Source: CAVPNY01 sp963706905 (GTDB lineage: Bacteria > Chloroflexota > Anaerolineae > Anaerolineales > UBA4823). From it: a DNA stretch of 64,000 nt. Made by a program: the position numbers and the translations under genes. Below the pieces are notes generated by a model. It saw only the letters and a list, made by a program, of their open reading frames with translations. It ran no database searches and was not told the DNA's origin. The stretch spans positions 186,001 through 250,000 of the forward strand of contig CAVPNY010000012.1 in the NCBI GenBank assembly GCA_963706905.1. Direction: 5' to 3'. Positions within the stretch are counted from its first letter, which is position 1, and each line of letters starts with the position of its first letter. Shown here in pieces: positions 43,830-52,206 of the stretch.

Positions 43830-45158
43830 TTATGTATGAGATTCGACTTTTCCAATCGCGCGATCGATGATTTGTAATCCAGTGAGTAACTCTTCCTGGT
43901 TGATACATAATGGTGGGCAGATATAAACCATATTCTTGTTTACGAAGGTAGTTAATCCATCAGCCAATAAGTGGGACTTAATTTCATTCATCAACCCTGC
44001 CTGCAACGGATCTTTCGTTTCCCGATCTTGGACCAGTTCAATCACAGAGAATAGACCGATATAGCGCACATCCCCGACAATGGCGTGTTTCTGCTTGATT
44101 TCTTCTAAACCCTCACCCAGAACAGCTCCCACTTTCTTGCTGTTCTCAATCAGATTCTCTTCAGTATAAATCTTGAGGGTCGCCACAGCCGCCGCGCAAG
44201 ACATGGGATGCCCAAAATAAGTCAATCCCATATACAGCATCCTGTCATCAAAGTAACGCGCGATCGGATCAGAAACCACAACAGCTCCAAGCGGTAAATA
44301 CCCGGAAGTCAGTCCTTTTGCCATAGTCATGATATCGGGGATCACCTCCCAGTTGTTAACTGCAAACCAGGCTCCAGTCCTACCGAATCCACTCATCACC
44401 TCGTCGGATATGAGCAGAATGTCATATTTCTTCGTAATCTCCCGCAGGCGAGGCCAGTAATCATCCGGTGGGACGAGAATTCCATTTGATCCTGTCACTC
44501 CTTCCATCAGTAATGCCGCGATCGCTTTAGGGCCTTCATATTCAATCACTTTCTCGATATGGGTGACACACTCTCGATGGCAAGTTTCACGGGTATGGCC
44601 GAATGCACAGCGGTAACAATAAGGATCGAATACATGAACTACCCCAGGAATACCCGGCTCAACTGGCAGCCGGCGATAATCGCCACTCAGGGTAATCGCT
44701 CCATAGGTAGCGCCATGGTATGAAATATACCTGGTCAAGATTTTCTGTTTACCCGTAAACAGCCTGGCAAACTTGATCGCATTCTCATTCGCCTCTGCTC
44801 CGCCCAATGTGAAAAACACTTTATTGAGGTCTCCAGGGGTTACTTCTGCGATCATTTTTCCCAACACAGCCTTGGATTCATGAACCATATTTGGGTGAGC
44901 GGCGCATAATACTGCAGCCTGCTCCTGGATGGCTGCAATTACCGCAGGGTGCTGGTAACCAATGTTCAGATTCATGAGCTGAGCGGAAAAGTCCAAATAC
45001 TGCTTGCCATCCTGATCCCAGAAGATAACCCCTTTGCCGCTCTCGATAGATATTGGGTCGACCTGGTCCTGGATCGACCAGGAAAAGAACACATATTTCT
45101 TGTTGATCTCAACCAGCTCGTCTTTCGTCAATCGTAGATCGGTTTTCGGTTTCAGCAT
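43830..45158 (-). CDS. Class III aminotransferase (beta-alanine/taurine-type)
   Basis: About 442 residues. The N-terminal YVFFSWSIQDQVDPISIESG with FWDQDGKQYLDFSAQLMN is typical of a group of omega-amino-acid:pyruvate transaminases. PLP motifs are FFTLGGAEANENAIKFAR, LISDEVMSGFGRTGAW and the Lys in MAKGLTSGYLPLGAV. A cysteine cluster, CYRCAFGHTRETCHREC (four Cys), in the middle is unusual and could bind metal. ATG 45158 has GAGG six bases upstream, inside the 11-base gap after the regulator; an ATG at 45170 overlaps the regulator stop (TAATG) and is an alternative. Confidence 0.87.
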   Translation of the reverse strand: MLKPKTDLRLTKDELVEINKKYVFFSWSIQDQVDPISIESGKGVIFWDQDGKQYLDFSAQLMNLNIGYQHPAVIAAIQEQAAVLCAAHPNMVHESKAVLGKMIAEVTPGDLNKVFFTLGGAEANENAIKFARLFTGKQKILTRYISYHGATYGAITLSGDYRRLPVEPGIPGVVHVFDPYCYRCAFGHTRETCHRECVTHIEKVIEYEGPKAIAALLMEGVTGSNGILVPPDDYWPRLREITKKYDILLISDEVMSGFGRTGAWFAVNNWEVIPDIMTMAKGLTSGYLPLGAVVVSDPIARYFDDRMLYMGLTYFGHPMSCAAAVATLKIYTEENLIENSKKVGAVLGEGLEEIKQKHAIVGDVRYIGLFSVIELVQDRETKDPLQAGLMNEIKSHLLADGLTTFVNKNMVYICPPLCINQEELLTGLQIIDRAIGKVESHT

Positions 45159-45169
45159 TTCTTGCCTCA

Positions 45170-45643
45170 TTATCTTTTTGGAATTGAATCCGGGATACGC
45201 CACTCGTAGACATCCTTCAACACAATTGGAACAATCGATGTGGTGGTTTTTCTCACTCCAGTGATCTGTCCAATCACATATGTAACGAACTGATAGACAT
45301 CGTCTGTGCTGCGCGCCACGACCTGCACACTGATATCTTTCTCGCCAATCGAACAGGCGACATAACTGATCTGTTGGTACTCCAATAGCCGAGCAGTAAC
45401 TGAATTGATCTGACCGGTTTCAACTTCGATAAAGACATCGGCGATAACATTAAATCCAAACGACTTTGGGTCAGGTATTGCACTGATCCTGATCAGGCCT
45501 TCATCTGTCATGCGTTGGATACGGTAGCGGACAACCCGTTCTGAAATATCCCCCAAACGACGCGAAATTTCGGCCGAGCTCATTCGACCGTCACCCATTA
45601 ACAAATCAACAATTTTGAGATCTATTTTGTCGATTTGATACAT
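45170..45643 (-). CDS. Lrp/AsnC family transcriptional regulator
   Basis: A 157-residue regulator. The N-terminal helix-turn-helix (DLKIVDLLMGDGRMSSAEISRRL, split here by family wording) and the C-terminal ligand-binding RAM domain (VIADVFIEVETGQINSVTARL, VACSIGEKDISVQVVARS) fit the Lrp/AsnC family. It is the first gene of the minus-strand catabolic cluster and very likely responds to an amino acid or amine handled by it. Its promoter overlaps a small palindrome suggestive of self-control. Confidence 0.92.
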   Translation of the reverse strand: MYQIDKIDLKIVDLLMGDGRMSSAEISRRLGDISERVVRYRIQRMTDEGLIRISAIPDPKSFGFNVIADVFIEVETGQINSVTARLLEYQQISYVACSIGEKDISVQVVARSTDDVYQFVTYVIGQITGVRKTTTSIVPIVLKDVYEWRIPDSIPKR

Positions 45644-45684
45644 AAGATCTGAATGTTTATTCCGATTCCGACAAAGCCAATTCC

Positions 45685-45713
45685 ATTCTATAAGAATAAG
45701 ATTTCAAAGTCAA
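45685..45713 (-). promoter_or_regulatory. Promoter of the Lrp-led cluster with palindrome on the -10
   Basis: On the minus strand TTGACT (45708-45713), a 17-base spacer and TAGAAT (45685-45690). The -10 is part of ATTCTTATAGAAT (45685-45697), an inverted repeat ATTCT/AGAAT around three bases, a possible operator. Predicted start about 45678, leader of about 35 bases. Confidence 0.6.
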
Positions 45714-45799
45714 GTGATTTCTATCACATTCCTCACACCGGAATCCGTTCCTCCCCCCTTGCGTTGACAATGCCTGGTATTTCGATTACACTTTTTTCG

Positions 45800-46069
45800 A
45801 TGACATTACCAGCCTTCATTTTTGGGTTGCTGATTGCCTCTCTTTATGGGGCTGCCTTTCATCTCTGGCGAGGCGGAGGAATTGGCCGTTTCTTTCTTTA
45901 TCTCGTACTGAGCTGGATTGGTTTCTGGGCCGGGCATTTCCTGGCTGAGAGACTTGGGTGGACCTTCGGCAGTGTTGGACCTTTGAATATTGGATTAGCA
46001 ACTATTTTCAGCTTCCTATTTCTGTTCATCGGCTACTGGTTAAGCAAGGTCGAAGTGCAGAAGAAATAA
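45800..46069 (+). CDS. Small membrane protein, three TM segments
   Basis: About 89 residues from ATG 45800: LPAFIFGLLIASLYGAAFHL, FLYLVLSWIGFWAGHFLAE and IGLATIFSFLFLFIGYWL are three hydrophobic segments, and the end is charged (SKVEVQKK). No family recognised. In-frame starts exist at 45770 and 45653, but the residues they add are not hydrophobic or family-like. No ribosome site is seen. It is divergent from the Lrp gene. Confidence 0.55.
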   Translation: MTLPAFIFGLLIASLYGAAFHLWRGGGIGRFFLYLVLSWIGFWAGHFLAERLGWTFGSVGPLNIGLATIFSFLFLFIGYWLSKVEVQKK

Positions 46070-46099
46070 AAATCCTCCCAGTCACCTGGGAGGATTTTT
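46068..46099. terminator. Bidirectional terminator hairpin
   Basis: AAAAATCCTCCCAG (46068-46081) and CTGGGAGGATTTTT (46086-46099) form a 14-bp stem with loop TCAC. A-run on one side and T-run on the other allow termination of both the small membrane protein gene and the convergent cold-shock gene. Confidence 0.9.
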
Positions 46100-46117
46100 T
46101 AGGCATATTCAGTTTTG

Positions 46118-46327
46118 TTAGACGATTTCTACGTTTGCTGCTTGCAGGCCTTTCGGACCGTTCTCAACAACAAACTCGACCCGCTGTCCTTCTTGGAGCG
46201 TGCGGTAGCCATCGGACTGGATGGCAGTGTAATGGACGAAGACATCCGGTCCATTATCCCGACCGATGAAACCGTAACCTTTGCTGGCATTGAACCATTT
46301 AACAGTGCCAGTTTCTTTTTCGTTCAT
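46118..46327 (-). CDS. csp: Cold shock domain protein
   Basis: A 69-residue single-domain CspA-family protein that binds single-stranded RNA and DNA. RNP1 is KGYGFIGR and RNP2 is VFVHYTAI, preceded by the standard TGTVKWFNASKG. Length is typical. AAGGAG lies ten bases before the ATG. It has its own promoter about 175 bases upstream and a long leader with a terminator-like hairpin, so expression is probably controlled after transcription starts. Confidence 0.96.
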   Translation of the reverse strand: MNEKETGTVKWFNASKGYGFIGRDNGPDVFVHYTAIQSDGYRTLQEGQRVEFVVENGPKGLQAANVEIV

Positions 46328-46407
46328 TGTAAAGAATCTCCTTGCTCAAATATGTGGATATCTGATGGCTTCCGTACTGTCCACAGGGGTCGCGGTAAGC
46401 TACTTTC

Positions 46408-46453
46408 AAAAAAAAAATCACCGACCCTGACGTGCACTTCTTTCCAGGTCGGT
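46408..46453 (-). terminator. Attenuator-like hairpin in the csp leader
   Basis: On the minus strand ACCGACCTG (46445-46453) pairs with CAGGGTCGGT (46420-46429) with one bulged base around a 15-base loop, and ten T residues (46408-46417) follow two bases later. This is the layout of an intrinsic terminator, but it lies within the leader, about 90 bases before the csp start codon. Confidence 0.65.
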
Positions 46454-46499
46454 TACCTGCCAAATCCTGAGCGAACAAGCGTGCCATCTAACAATTGAG

Positions 46500-46528
46500 A
46501 GTTTACCAGCACAGATTTATTTCGTCAA
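46500..46528 (-). promoter_or_regulatory. Promoter of csp
   Basis: Minus-strand TTGACG (46523-46528), a 17-base spacer and TAAACT (46500-46505). Predicted start about 46493 gives a leader of roughly 165 bases, unusually long for this window. The rest of the 46328-46626 interval holds the leader itself and the upstream region of the divergent peptidase gene. Confidence 0.55.
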
Positions 46529-46569
46529 GCAAATTAAAAGGATGATGATAGATTTATCGGGTTGCATTA

Positions 46570-46585
46570 ATGGTAACATTACCAT
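46570..46585. promoter_or_regulatory. Palindrome upstream of S9 peptidase gene
   Basis: ATGGTAA (46570-46576) and TTACCAT (46579-46585) are exact inverted repeats around two bases. It lies 41 bases before the peptidase start codon and could be a repressor site. No regulator can be named. Confidence 0.4.
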
Positions 46586-46626
46586 CGCCAAGGTTCCCAT
46601 ATCCATAGTGAAAGGAAACGATCTGT

Positions 46627-48531
46627 ATGAATCGCATTGAATCTCTATTGTCTGCCCGACTATTTCTGGTTCCACAGCTAGCTCAAAACCGCATTTTCTT
46701 TCTAAGCAACACAAGCGGCTGGATCAGCTTATACGCAATGGATTATGGTGGAAGCGTTCCGGAACCATTGCTACCACCCCACATTGCTTTGCAGAACCCG
46801 CATTTGATCGGCGGTCACTCTTTTTTTGTATTCCCCGAGCTCAACAAGATTCTGGTGATGATTGACAAAGACGGGGATGAAAACTACCAGCCGATGACAA
46901 TTCCCATCAATGGTGGCTTTCCAGAACCTGCCTTCGGGGATCGCTTCGATAATTCCAGGGTGCACCTGGGCAAGTGCGACCCTAAAAAGAATCTGATTTA
47001 CCTGACTGCGGAATCACGGTCAGAGCAAATGAACTACACGTATCAAGGCAATCTGGCGACCGGGGAATTGAAAGAACTGGGACGGAGTGCCTGGGGGGCT
47101 TATCCAGATGGGGTGAATGACCAGCATACTCGCGCCATTCTCACGGATGGCTATACAGTTGGTGACAACGTGCTCTATCTTTGGGAAGAAGCAGCTGGCG
47201 AACGAAGGCTGCTTTATGGCACTCCTCTCGAAGAACGCGCTGATAACAAAGAGTACCCATTAAATGCAATCTTTGGGACCTCCTTCACTCAGGATAATGG
47301 TCTTCTCTTTGTGACAGCACTATTTAGCGATCAATATGGACTTGGTTATTTCCGGTTGTCTGACCCAGATCAAGTTGCTCCAGTTGAAGTCGCCGGAATT
47401 GTTCATTCTGGTTTCGGTGAGATGGATCTCCTGGAGCATCTCGAAGGGAATCGGTATCTGGTTGGCTACAATATCGATGGCTGCTCCTGGATCTACGAAG
47501 GAACATTCAACGAAGCCCAACACCTGATGCAACTCGAGCATATTGTTTGTGGTCAAGGGGTTTTGGCGAATGGAATGTTGGAGCATATTCATTATGATGC
47601 GATCAGTGATCGATTCTCATTAAGTTTTTCCACCGCAACCTCACCGACTCAGATTTATACAGTCGAAGGCGAAGCGCGTGACGAAGTCATCCGGCATACC
47701 AACGAGCGTGTTCTGGGCATACCTCAGGAGTGGTTATCTGAAGGGGAGGATTATTCTTTTACATCCTTCGACGGCATGCGTGTATCGGCTCGTCTTTATA
47801 TGCCATCCGAAAAGCTAGGGTTCCAGGGCAGTCGTCCTGTAGTGTATTATGTCCATGGGGGACCACAAGGACAAGAACGTCCGGATTTTGCCTGGTTCTC
47901 GATGCCTCTCATTCAGTTCCTGACCCTTAATGGGTTTGCTGTCTTTGTCCCAAATGTGCGCGGGAGCACCGGTTATGGATTGAACTATACCAAAGAGGTC
48001 GATCGAGATTGGGGCGGCGAAGACCGGTTGGATCATGTCTTCGCAATGGAGCATATATTACCAACGGATTCCAGGATCGATGCGAAGAGAGTTGGAGTGG
48101 TTGGACGCTCTTACGGCGGTTATATGTCTTTAACCCTGGCTGCCCGGCATCCGGATTTATGGAAGGCAGCGGTGGATATGTTCGGTCCGTATGATTTGCT
48201 CACCTTCATGGATCGCATTCCGGAAACATGGAAGCCGTATTTTGCGATTGCTGTTGGCGATCCGATCAAAGACAAGGAGTTCTTACTCGAACGGTCGCCG
48301 CGGGTTTACATGGACAATCTCACCTGCCCGCTTTTGGTAATTCAAGGGAAAAATGATCCCCGAGTGGTTGAGCGCGAGTCGCGGGATGTGGTTGAAAACC
48401 TCCGGGAGAAAGGTAAGGCCGTCGACTTTCTTGTTTTTGAAAACGAAGGGCACGATGTCCTCAAGTACGAGAACCGGGTGACCTGTTACAACAAGATCAC
48501 TGATTTCTTCAAGCAATATCTAAAACCGTAG
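46627..48531 (+). CDS. S9 family (prolyl-oligopeptidase-like) peptidase
   Basis: A 634-residue serine peptidase. The first 380 residues form a beta-propeller-like domain; the alpha/beta-hydrolase domain follows. Catalytic Ser is in GRSYGGYMSL, Asp in QGKNDPRV and His in ENEGHDVLKY; HGGPQGQERPDF is the oxyanion-hole region. It resembles acylaminoacyl/dipeptidyl peptidases and has no signal peptide, so it acts on peptides in the cytoplasm. AAAGGA precedes the ATG. The TrmI gene starts two bases after its stop. Confidence 0.93.
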   Translation: MNRIESLLSARLFLVPQLAQNRIFFLSNTSGWISLYAMDYGGSVPEPLLPPHIALQNPHLIGGHSFFVFPELNKILVMIDKDGDENYQPMTIPINGGFPEPAFGDRFDNSRVHLGKCDPKKNLIYLTAESRSEQMNYTYQGNLATGELKELGRSAWGAYPDGVNDQHTRAILTDGYTVGDNVLYLWEEAAGERRLLYGTPLEERADNKEYPLNAIFGTSFTQDNGLLFVTALFSDQYGLGYFRLSDPDQVAPVEVAGIVHSGFGEMDLLEHLEGNRYLVGYNIDGCSWIYEGTFNEAQHLMQLEHIVCGQGVLANGMLEHIHYDAISDRFSLSFSTATSPTQIYTVEGEARDEVIRHTNERVLGIPQEWLSEGEDYSFTSFDGMRVSARLYMPSEKLGFQGSRPVVYYVHGGPQGQERPDFAWFSMPLIQFLTLNGFAVFVPNVRGSTGYGLNYTKEVDRDWGGEDRLDHVFAMEHILPTDSRIDAKRVGVVGRSYGGYMSLTLAARHPDLWKAAVDMFGPYDLLTFMDRIPETWKPYFAIAVGDPIKDKEFLLERSPRVYMDNLTCPLLVIQGKNDPRVVERESRDVVENLREKGKAVDFLVFENEGHDVLKYENRVTCYNKITDFFKQYLKP

Positions 48532-48533
48532 TC

Positions 48534-49361
48534 ATGGATTACGAATGGCAAAAGGCTCAGCCTGGCGATCTGGCCCAACTTGTCGGGCTGAGCCATAAGA
48601 ATTTTATAATCCGGTTAACCCCTGGTGATCGCATCCAAACTCACCGGGGGATTCTTTATCACGATGATCTGATCGGTATCCCTTGGGGAAGTGAGGTCTC
48701 CAGCCATTTGGGAAGCTCTTTCTTCCTGCTTCAACCAGCCTTGTCCGATCTCATCAAGGAAACTAAACGCACAACCCAAATCATCTTTCCGAAAGATATC
48801 GGTTTTATCTTGATCACAATGGGGATTGGACCAGGGTCGCGTGTTCTGGAAGCTGGTACCGGTAGCGGGGCGATGACCACCGCCCTGGCTTTTGCTGTCG
48901 GCGAGCAAGGTCATGTTACAACGTATGAAGTCAGACCGGAAATGCAGCAATTAGCCCAAAAAAATCTTTCCAGATTAGGTCTTCAAGACCGTGTCACTTT
49001 TATCCTGCGCGATATTGGGGATGGATTCAATGAGCGAGGGGTAGATGTCCTGTTTATGGATATCCCCCGCCCGGAAGATTACATCCCCCAGGTTCGAACC
49101 ACGCTCAAACCCGGTGGTTTTTTTGGGTGTATCGTCCCAACCGTCAACCAGATAGAACGGCTGCTGAATGCGCTGCAAAGGGAAGATTTTGCATTCGTAG
49201 AAATCTGTGAGATCATGTTGCGGTATTACAAACCAACCGCCGAGCGTCTGCGTCCCACTGACCGAATGGTAGCTCATACCGGTTACCTGATATTTGCCCG
49301 GCCGATCATCACATCTGGCAAGATTCTTGAACCCGAAACGCTCGATGATGAGCTCAGCTAA
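48534..49361 (+). CDS. trmI: tRNA (adenine-58-N1)-methyltransferase
   Basis: A 275-residue AdoMet-dependent methyltransferase that makes m1A58 in the T loop of tRNAs. The small N-terminal beta domain (GDLAQLVGLSHKNFIIRLTPGD) precedes the Rossmann fold with VLEAGTGSGAMTTALA, and VLFMDIPRPEDYIPQV is the catalytic-site strand with the conserved Asp. Length is that of bacterial TrmI. It is coupled to the peptidase gene upstream by a two-base gap, a coincidence of packing rather than function. Confidence 0.93.
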   Translation: MDYEWQKAQPGDLAQLVGLSHKNFIIRLTPGDRIQTHRGILYHDDLIGIPWGSEVSSHLGSSFFLLQPALSDLIKETKRTTQIIFPKDIGFILITMGIGPGSRVLEAGTGSGAMTTALAFAVGEQGHVTTYEVRPEMQQLAQKNLSRLGLQDRVTFILRDIGDGFNERGVDVLFMDIPRPEDYIPQVRTTLKPGGFFGCIVPTVNQIERLLNALQREDFAFVEICEIMLRYYKPTAERLRPTDRMVAHTGYLIFARPIITSGKILEPETLDDELS

Positions 49362-49399
49362 CAGTGCTTTTCCCCACATATCTCACTGGCAGCCCTCCC

Positions 49400-50028
49400 A
49401 TGACCCATCCAATTGAATTGACCAGCGAGACGATCTCCAGATTACTTCAGGAGTCTCTTCAGGCAACGCCAAAGAATCCCGTATATATCACTCATTTCCC
49501 ACCAGGATTTCTTCCCGAGCCGCCCCGCCCGGCTGCAGTTCTTGTGCCCTTTCTGCGTGAGGGTGATGTCTGGCATGTCCTTTTCACCAGGCGGACCGCC
49601 TCACTCCCAGAACACAGTGATCAGGTCGCTTTTCCTGGAGGCAGGTCTGATCCGGAGGATGATACGCCAGAACAAACCGCTCTAAGAGAGGCGCAGGAAG
49701 AAATAAATTTGGACGGAAGTCAAGTCCAGGTGCTAGGCAAGTTAAAAAGAACTACGCACGATCACCAATTATTGCATCACCCCCGTAATCGGAGTGATTC
49801 CCTGGCCTTATGAATTTAAATTGGCTACCGACGAAGTAAGCCGTGTCTTTACTATCCCCCTCCTGTGGCTCGCAGACCCTGCAAATCATTATATCCAATC
49901 CCGTGAGCTGCCCCCACCTTACTCCCCAGTGCCCGTTATCTGATTTTAATAAATTTGACAACGAGCTACTCTGGGGAGTAAGTGCTCAAATTACGCTTGA
50001 TTTATTGGAAGCCCTGGAACTGATCTGA
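49400..50028 (+). CDS. Nudix hydrolase, CoA pyrophosphatase type (two frameshifts)
   Basis: A NudL-like Nudix protein that would split CoA into 3',5'-ADP and phosphopantetheine derivatives. The first frame carries the extended CoA-Nudix signature SLPEHSDQVAFPGGRSDPED and the Nudix box with REAQEEINL. It is then broken twice: near 49754-49758 the frame moves to YCITPVIGVIPWPYEFKLA and near 49942 to NKFDNELLWGVSAQ. Both breaks are repaired by removing one base (the second, G49942, gives VIYFNKF). The repaired protein has 208 residues, normal for the family. Confidence 0.8.
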
Positions 50029-50040
50029 ATCAGACCGGAG

Positions 50041-50694
50041 CTATTCTTCCCCTTCACCTTCTTCTTCACGCCTGCCACGTTCAACAAGCTCAGGTTCGGA
50101 AGGTGCAAAGGCAGCTTCTTCGACTTCTTCAACCGGCTCTATCACCGGAGCGGTGACAATCGCAATGATCTCATCTGGATTGTCTAACACTTCCACACCT
50201 TTTGGCAAGGAAAGGTCACGCACGTAGAAAGCACTTCCAATTTCGTTCAATCCGCTGATATCAACTTCGATCCGCTCTGGCAAACTCTTTGGCAAGCTTT
50301 CAACTTCAAGCCGCTCCAGGTTGGAGACAAGTATTCCGAAATAGGTGTCTACCGCGGGTGCTTCCCCAACTAGGTAAACAGCAACCTTGGCGCGTACTTT
50401 CTCAGTAAGAGAGACTGCCTGAAAATCGACATGCCGGATCATGCCCAAAACCGGATGACGTTGCTTCTCCCGCACCAGGGTGTAATGTTTTTCGCCATCT
50501 ACATCCAGAACGATCAGAGCCGATGAAGCGGCCTTCTCCAGCGTCCGGCTGGCCTCTCTCATATCCAGAGAGATCGGGATTGATCCAATATGCCGGCCGT
50601 AAACGACTGCGGGTAGAACTCCGGCTCTCCGTAGAGCTTTTACCTGTTTGCCGATGACGTCACGTTTACTTGCTTTTAGTGTAATTTCTTCCAT
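50041..50694 (-). CDS. rplY: Ribosomal protein bL25 (CTC type)
   Basis: A 217-residue bL25 of the general-stress CTC/TL5 type, which binds 5S rRNA. The N-terminal RNA-binding domain has ASKRDVIGKQVKALRRAGVLPAVVYG-like sequence and the C-terminal beta domain follows (VKVEVESLPKSLPERIEVDI region). The last 30 residues are very acidic, with a GEGEE end, as in many long bL25 proteins. ATG 50694 has GAGGAAGG upstream; a longer start at 50721 adds nothing family-like. Confidence 0.95.
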   Translation of the reverse strand: MEEITLKASKRDVIGKQVKALRRAGVLPAVVYGRHIGSIPISLDMREASRTLEKAASSALIVLDVDGEKHYTLVREKQRHPVLGMIRHVDFQAVSLTEKVRAKVAVYLVGEAPAVDTYFGILVSNLERLEVESLPKSLPERIEVDISGLNEIGSAFYVRDLSLPKGVEVLDNPDEIIAIVTAPVIEPVEEVEEAAFAPSEPELVERGRREEEGEGEE

Positions 50695-50813
50695 GAAATC
50701 CTTCCTCGGAACGCCTCTCACCGGTCAGGTGAACCTCAGCCAGCTACCATCGTTCCATTGAGATATGACTGGTCTTACCCAGTTTAACAAAAGCGTGCTC
50801 TAAGGCGGCACAC

Positions 50814-50842
50814 ATTTTAGCTGGTTTAGATCTTAACGTCAA
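50814..50842 (-). promoter_or_regulatory. Promoter of rplY
   Basis: Minus-strand TTGACG (50837-50842), 17-base spacer and TAAAAT (50814-50819). Predicted start about 50807, leader of about 113 bases. Confidence 0.65.
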
Positions 50843-51151
50843 GTAGATCCGCTCCTTCTTATTTGATGAGTAGGGCAATTGCATCTTATGTCTGACAACA
50901 CGAAAATAAGCGATTTTACCTCTTTTTAGGTACGGATTTGCAAAAATATGTTCCAAAATATCAGCAGATCAAAGGAAGGAATTGTTTTTATTGTCGCAGT
51001 TGATGATATTTTCGCCTTCTAACCGCTAAACAATAACCGTAAGCGAAGCCCACAAGCTGAAAATGGCTGAATCCGAGTATTTTTCAGTTAAAACAATTTA
51101 GATGCGATTGCCCTAATTTGATGAGAAATTCATAGTTTTGATTTAAGCACA
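50843..51151. other. Gene-free A/T-rich divergent region
   Basis: Between the rplY promoter and the promoter of the cytidylate-kinase-like gene. Apart from a 70-codon minus-strand frame starting from TTG with no ribosome site, which I do not accept as a gene, I see no coding, tRNA or strong hairpin signal here. Confidence 0.5.
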
Positions 51152-51160
51152 TGCTATAAT
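51152..51160 (+). promoter_or_regulatory. Extended -10 promoter of cytidylate-kinase-like gene
   Basis: TGCTATAAT, a perfect TATAAT with extended TG. It overlaps an in-frame ATG at 51159, which argues for the later start at 51198. Leader of about 31 bases. Confidence 0.6.
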
Positions 51161-51197
51161 GAATATCACGAATCTTGTAATCCCAAATCCCTGTCCC

Positions 51198-51791
51198 ATG
51201 CAAACCATCACTATTTCCCGCCAGTTGGGTAGTTTAGGAGAAGAGGTCGCCGAGAAAGTCGCTCAGCGCCTCGGTTACCAGGTAGTCTGCCGGGAGCTCA
51301 TCAACCAGGCTGCAATTCAATGCGGGGCTCCAGAGTTAGCGCTGGCGTGGATTGACGATCTGGGTATTCTGGATATCCAACCTTCACCGAAAGACAGACG
51401 AGCTTTCCTGCTCGCGGTTCAGGAGGCGATGGAAGAACTCGCTGAACGAGGGAATGTCATTATTGTTGGCCGTGCGGGTCAGATCATTTTAGGGAAGAGA
51501 CCGGATGTTCTCCATGTCAAGGTCATTGCACCAGCCTCTCTGCGGGCGGATAGAATTGCGCACCTGCATAACATCCCCATCACGGCTGCAATAGCCCAGG
51601 TGCAGGCGAGCGATCGGACCAGACGAGATTATTTGAGAAGACATTATCACGCTCGCTGGGATGATCCGGATTTGTATGATCTGATCCTGAATACAGCCCG
51701 GTTGGATGCTGACCAGGGGGCCTGTTTAATTTGCCGGGCGGTAGAACAATGCCAACCAACAACCTCGCTGCATGCTGCAAGAATTGGATAA
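51198..51791 (+). CDS. Cytidylate kinase-like family protein
   Basis: A 197-residue P-loop kinase-like protein. It begins with TITISRQLGSLGEEVAEKVA, where SRQLGSLG takes the place of the P-loop as in the cytidylate kinase-like (AAK/Cmk2-like) family, and contains VIIVGRAGQIILGKRPDVLHVKV and RRDYLRRHYHARWDDPDLYDLILNT, all conserved in that family. Its true substrate is not established. It overlaps the next gene by 20 bases, forming a run of three coupled genes ending with hpt. Confidence 0.85.
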   Translation: MQTITISRQLGSLGEEVAEKVAQRLGYQVVCRELINQAAIQCGAPELALAWIDDLGILDIQPSPKDRRAFLLAVQEAMEELAERGNVIIVGRAGQIILGKRPDVLHVKVIAPASLRADRIAHLHNIPITAAIAQVQASDRTRRDYLRRHYHARWDDPDLYDLILNTARLDADQGACLICRAVEQCQPTTSLHAARIG

Positions 51792-52206
51792 TTCTCTTTC
51801 ACCCCAGATATCTACTCTAGATTCTGGTTCAACTGACCAGAAAAAATCTCAATTCGTTCACGAGGCTGAGGCAACTTTCGCGCGGATACTCGACTACTAC
51901 GGGATTACCTGGGAATACGAGCCGCGCACCTTTCCCCTGGAATGGGATGAATCCGGGAATGTAACCGAAGCATTCGCTCCAGACTTTTATCTGCCTGATC
52001 AGAAGCTATATGTCGAACTAACCACCTTGAGACCCCAGCTCACTACCCGGAAGAACCGAAAATTAAGACGGATGAAGGAACTTTATCCTGATATCAATAT
52101 CAAACTCTTTAAAAGAGCTGATCTGAGATCTCTCATGGTGAAATACGGGCTGGATCATGAAGCCAATAAAATCGCAGGTTCTGAAGCACAAAACGAGGGC
52201 GCGTGA
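51772..52206 (+). CDS. Small PD-(D/E)XK-like protein
   Basis: A 144-residue protein whose core looks like a PD-(D/E)XK nuclease: an N-terminal helix with Glu (FVHEAEATFARILDYYGI), WEYEPRTF, then APDFYLPDQKLYVELTT, and a basic helix (TTRKNRKLRRMKEL) with DINIKLF. The Asp of PDF and Glu of VEL are the expected metal ligands, but Thr stands where Lys of the ExK motif is usual. It overlaps both neighbours (20 and 4 bases). Function unknown; a small nuclease or an inactive relative. Confidence 0.5.
   Translation: MLQELDNSLSPQISTLDSGSTDQKKSQFVHEAEATFARILDYYGITWEYEPRTFPLEWDESGNVTEAFAPDFYLPDQKLYVELTTLRPQLTTRKNRKLRRMKELYPDINIKLFKRADLRSLMVKYGLDHEANKIAGSEAQNEGA

Noticed and set aside
50744..50956. Possible 70-residue minus-strand protein upstream of rplY
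   Set aside because: TTG start without ribosome site, and the rplY promoter lies inside it.
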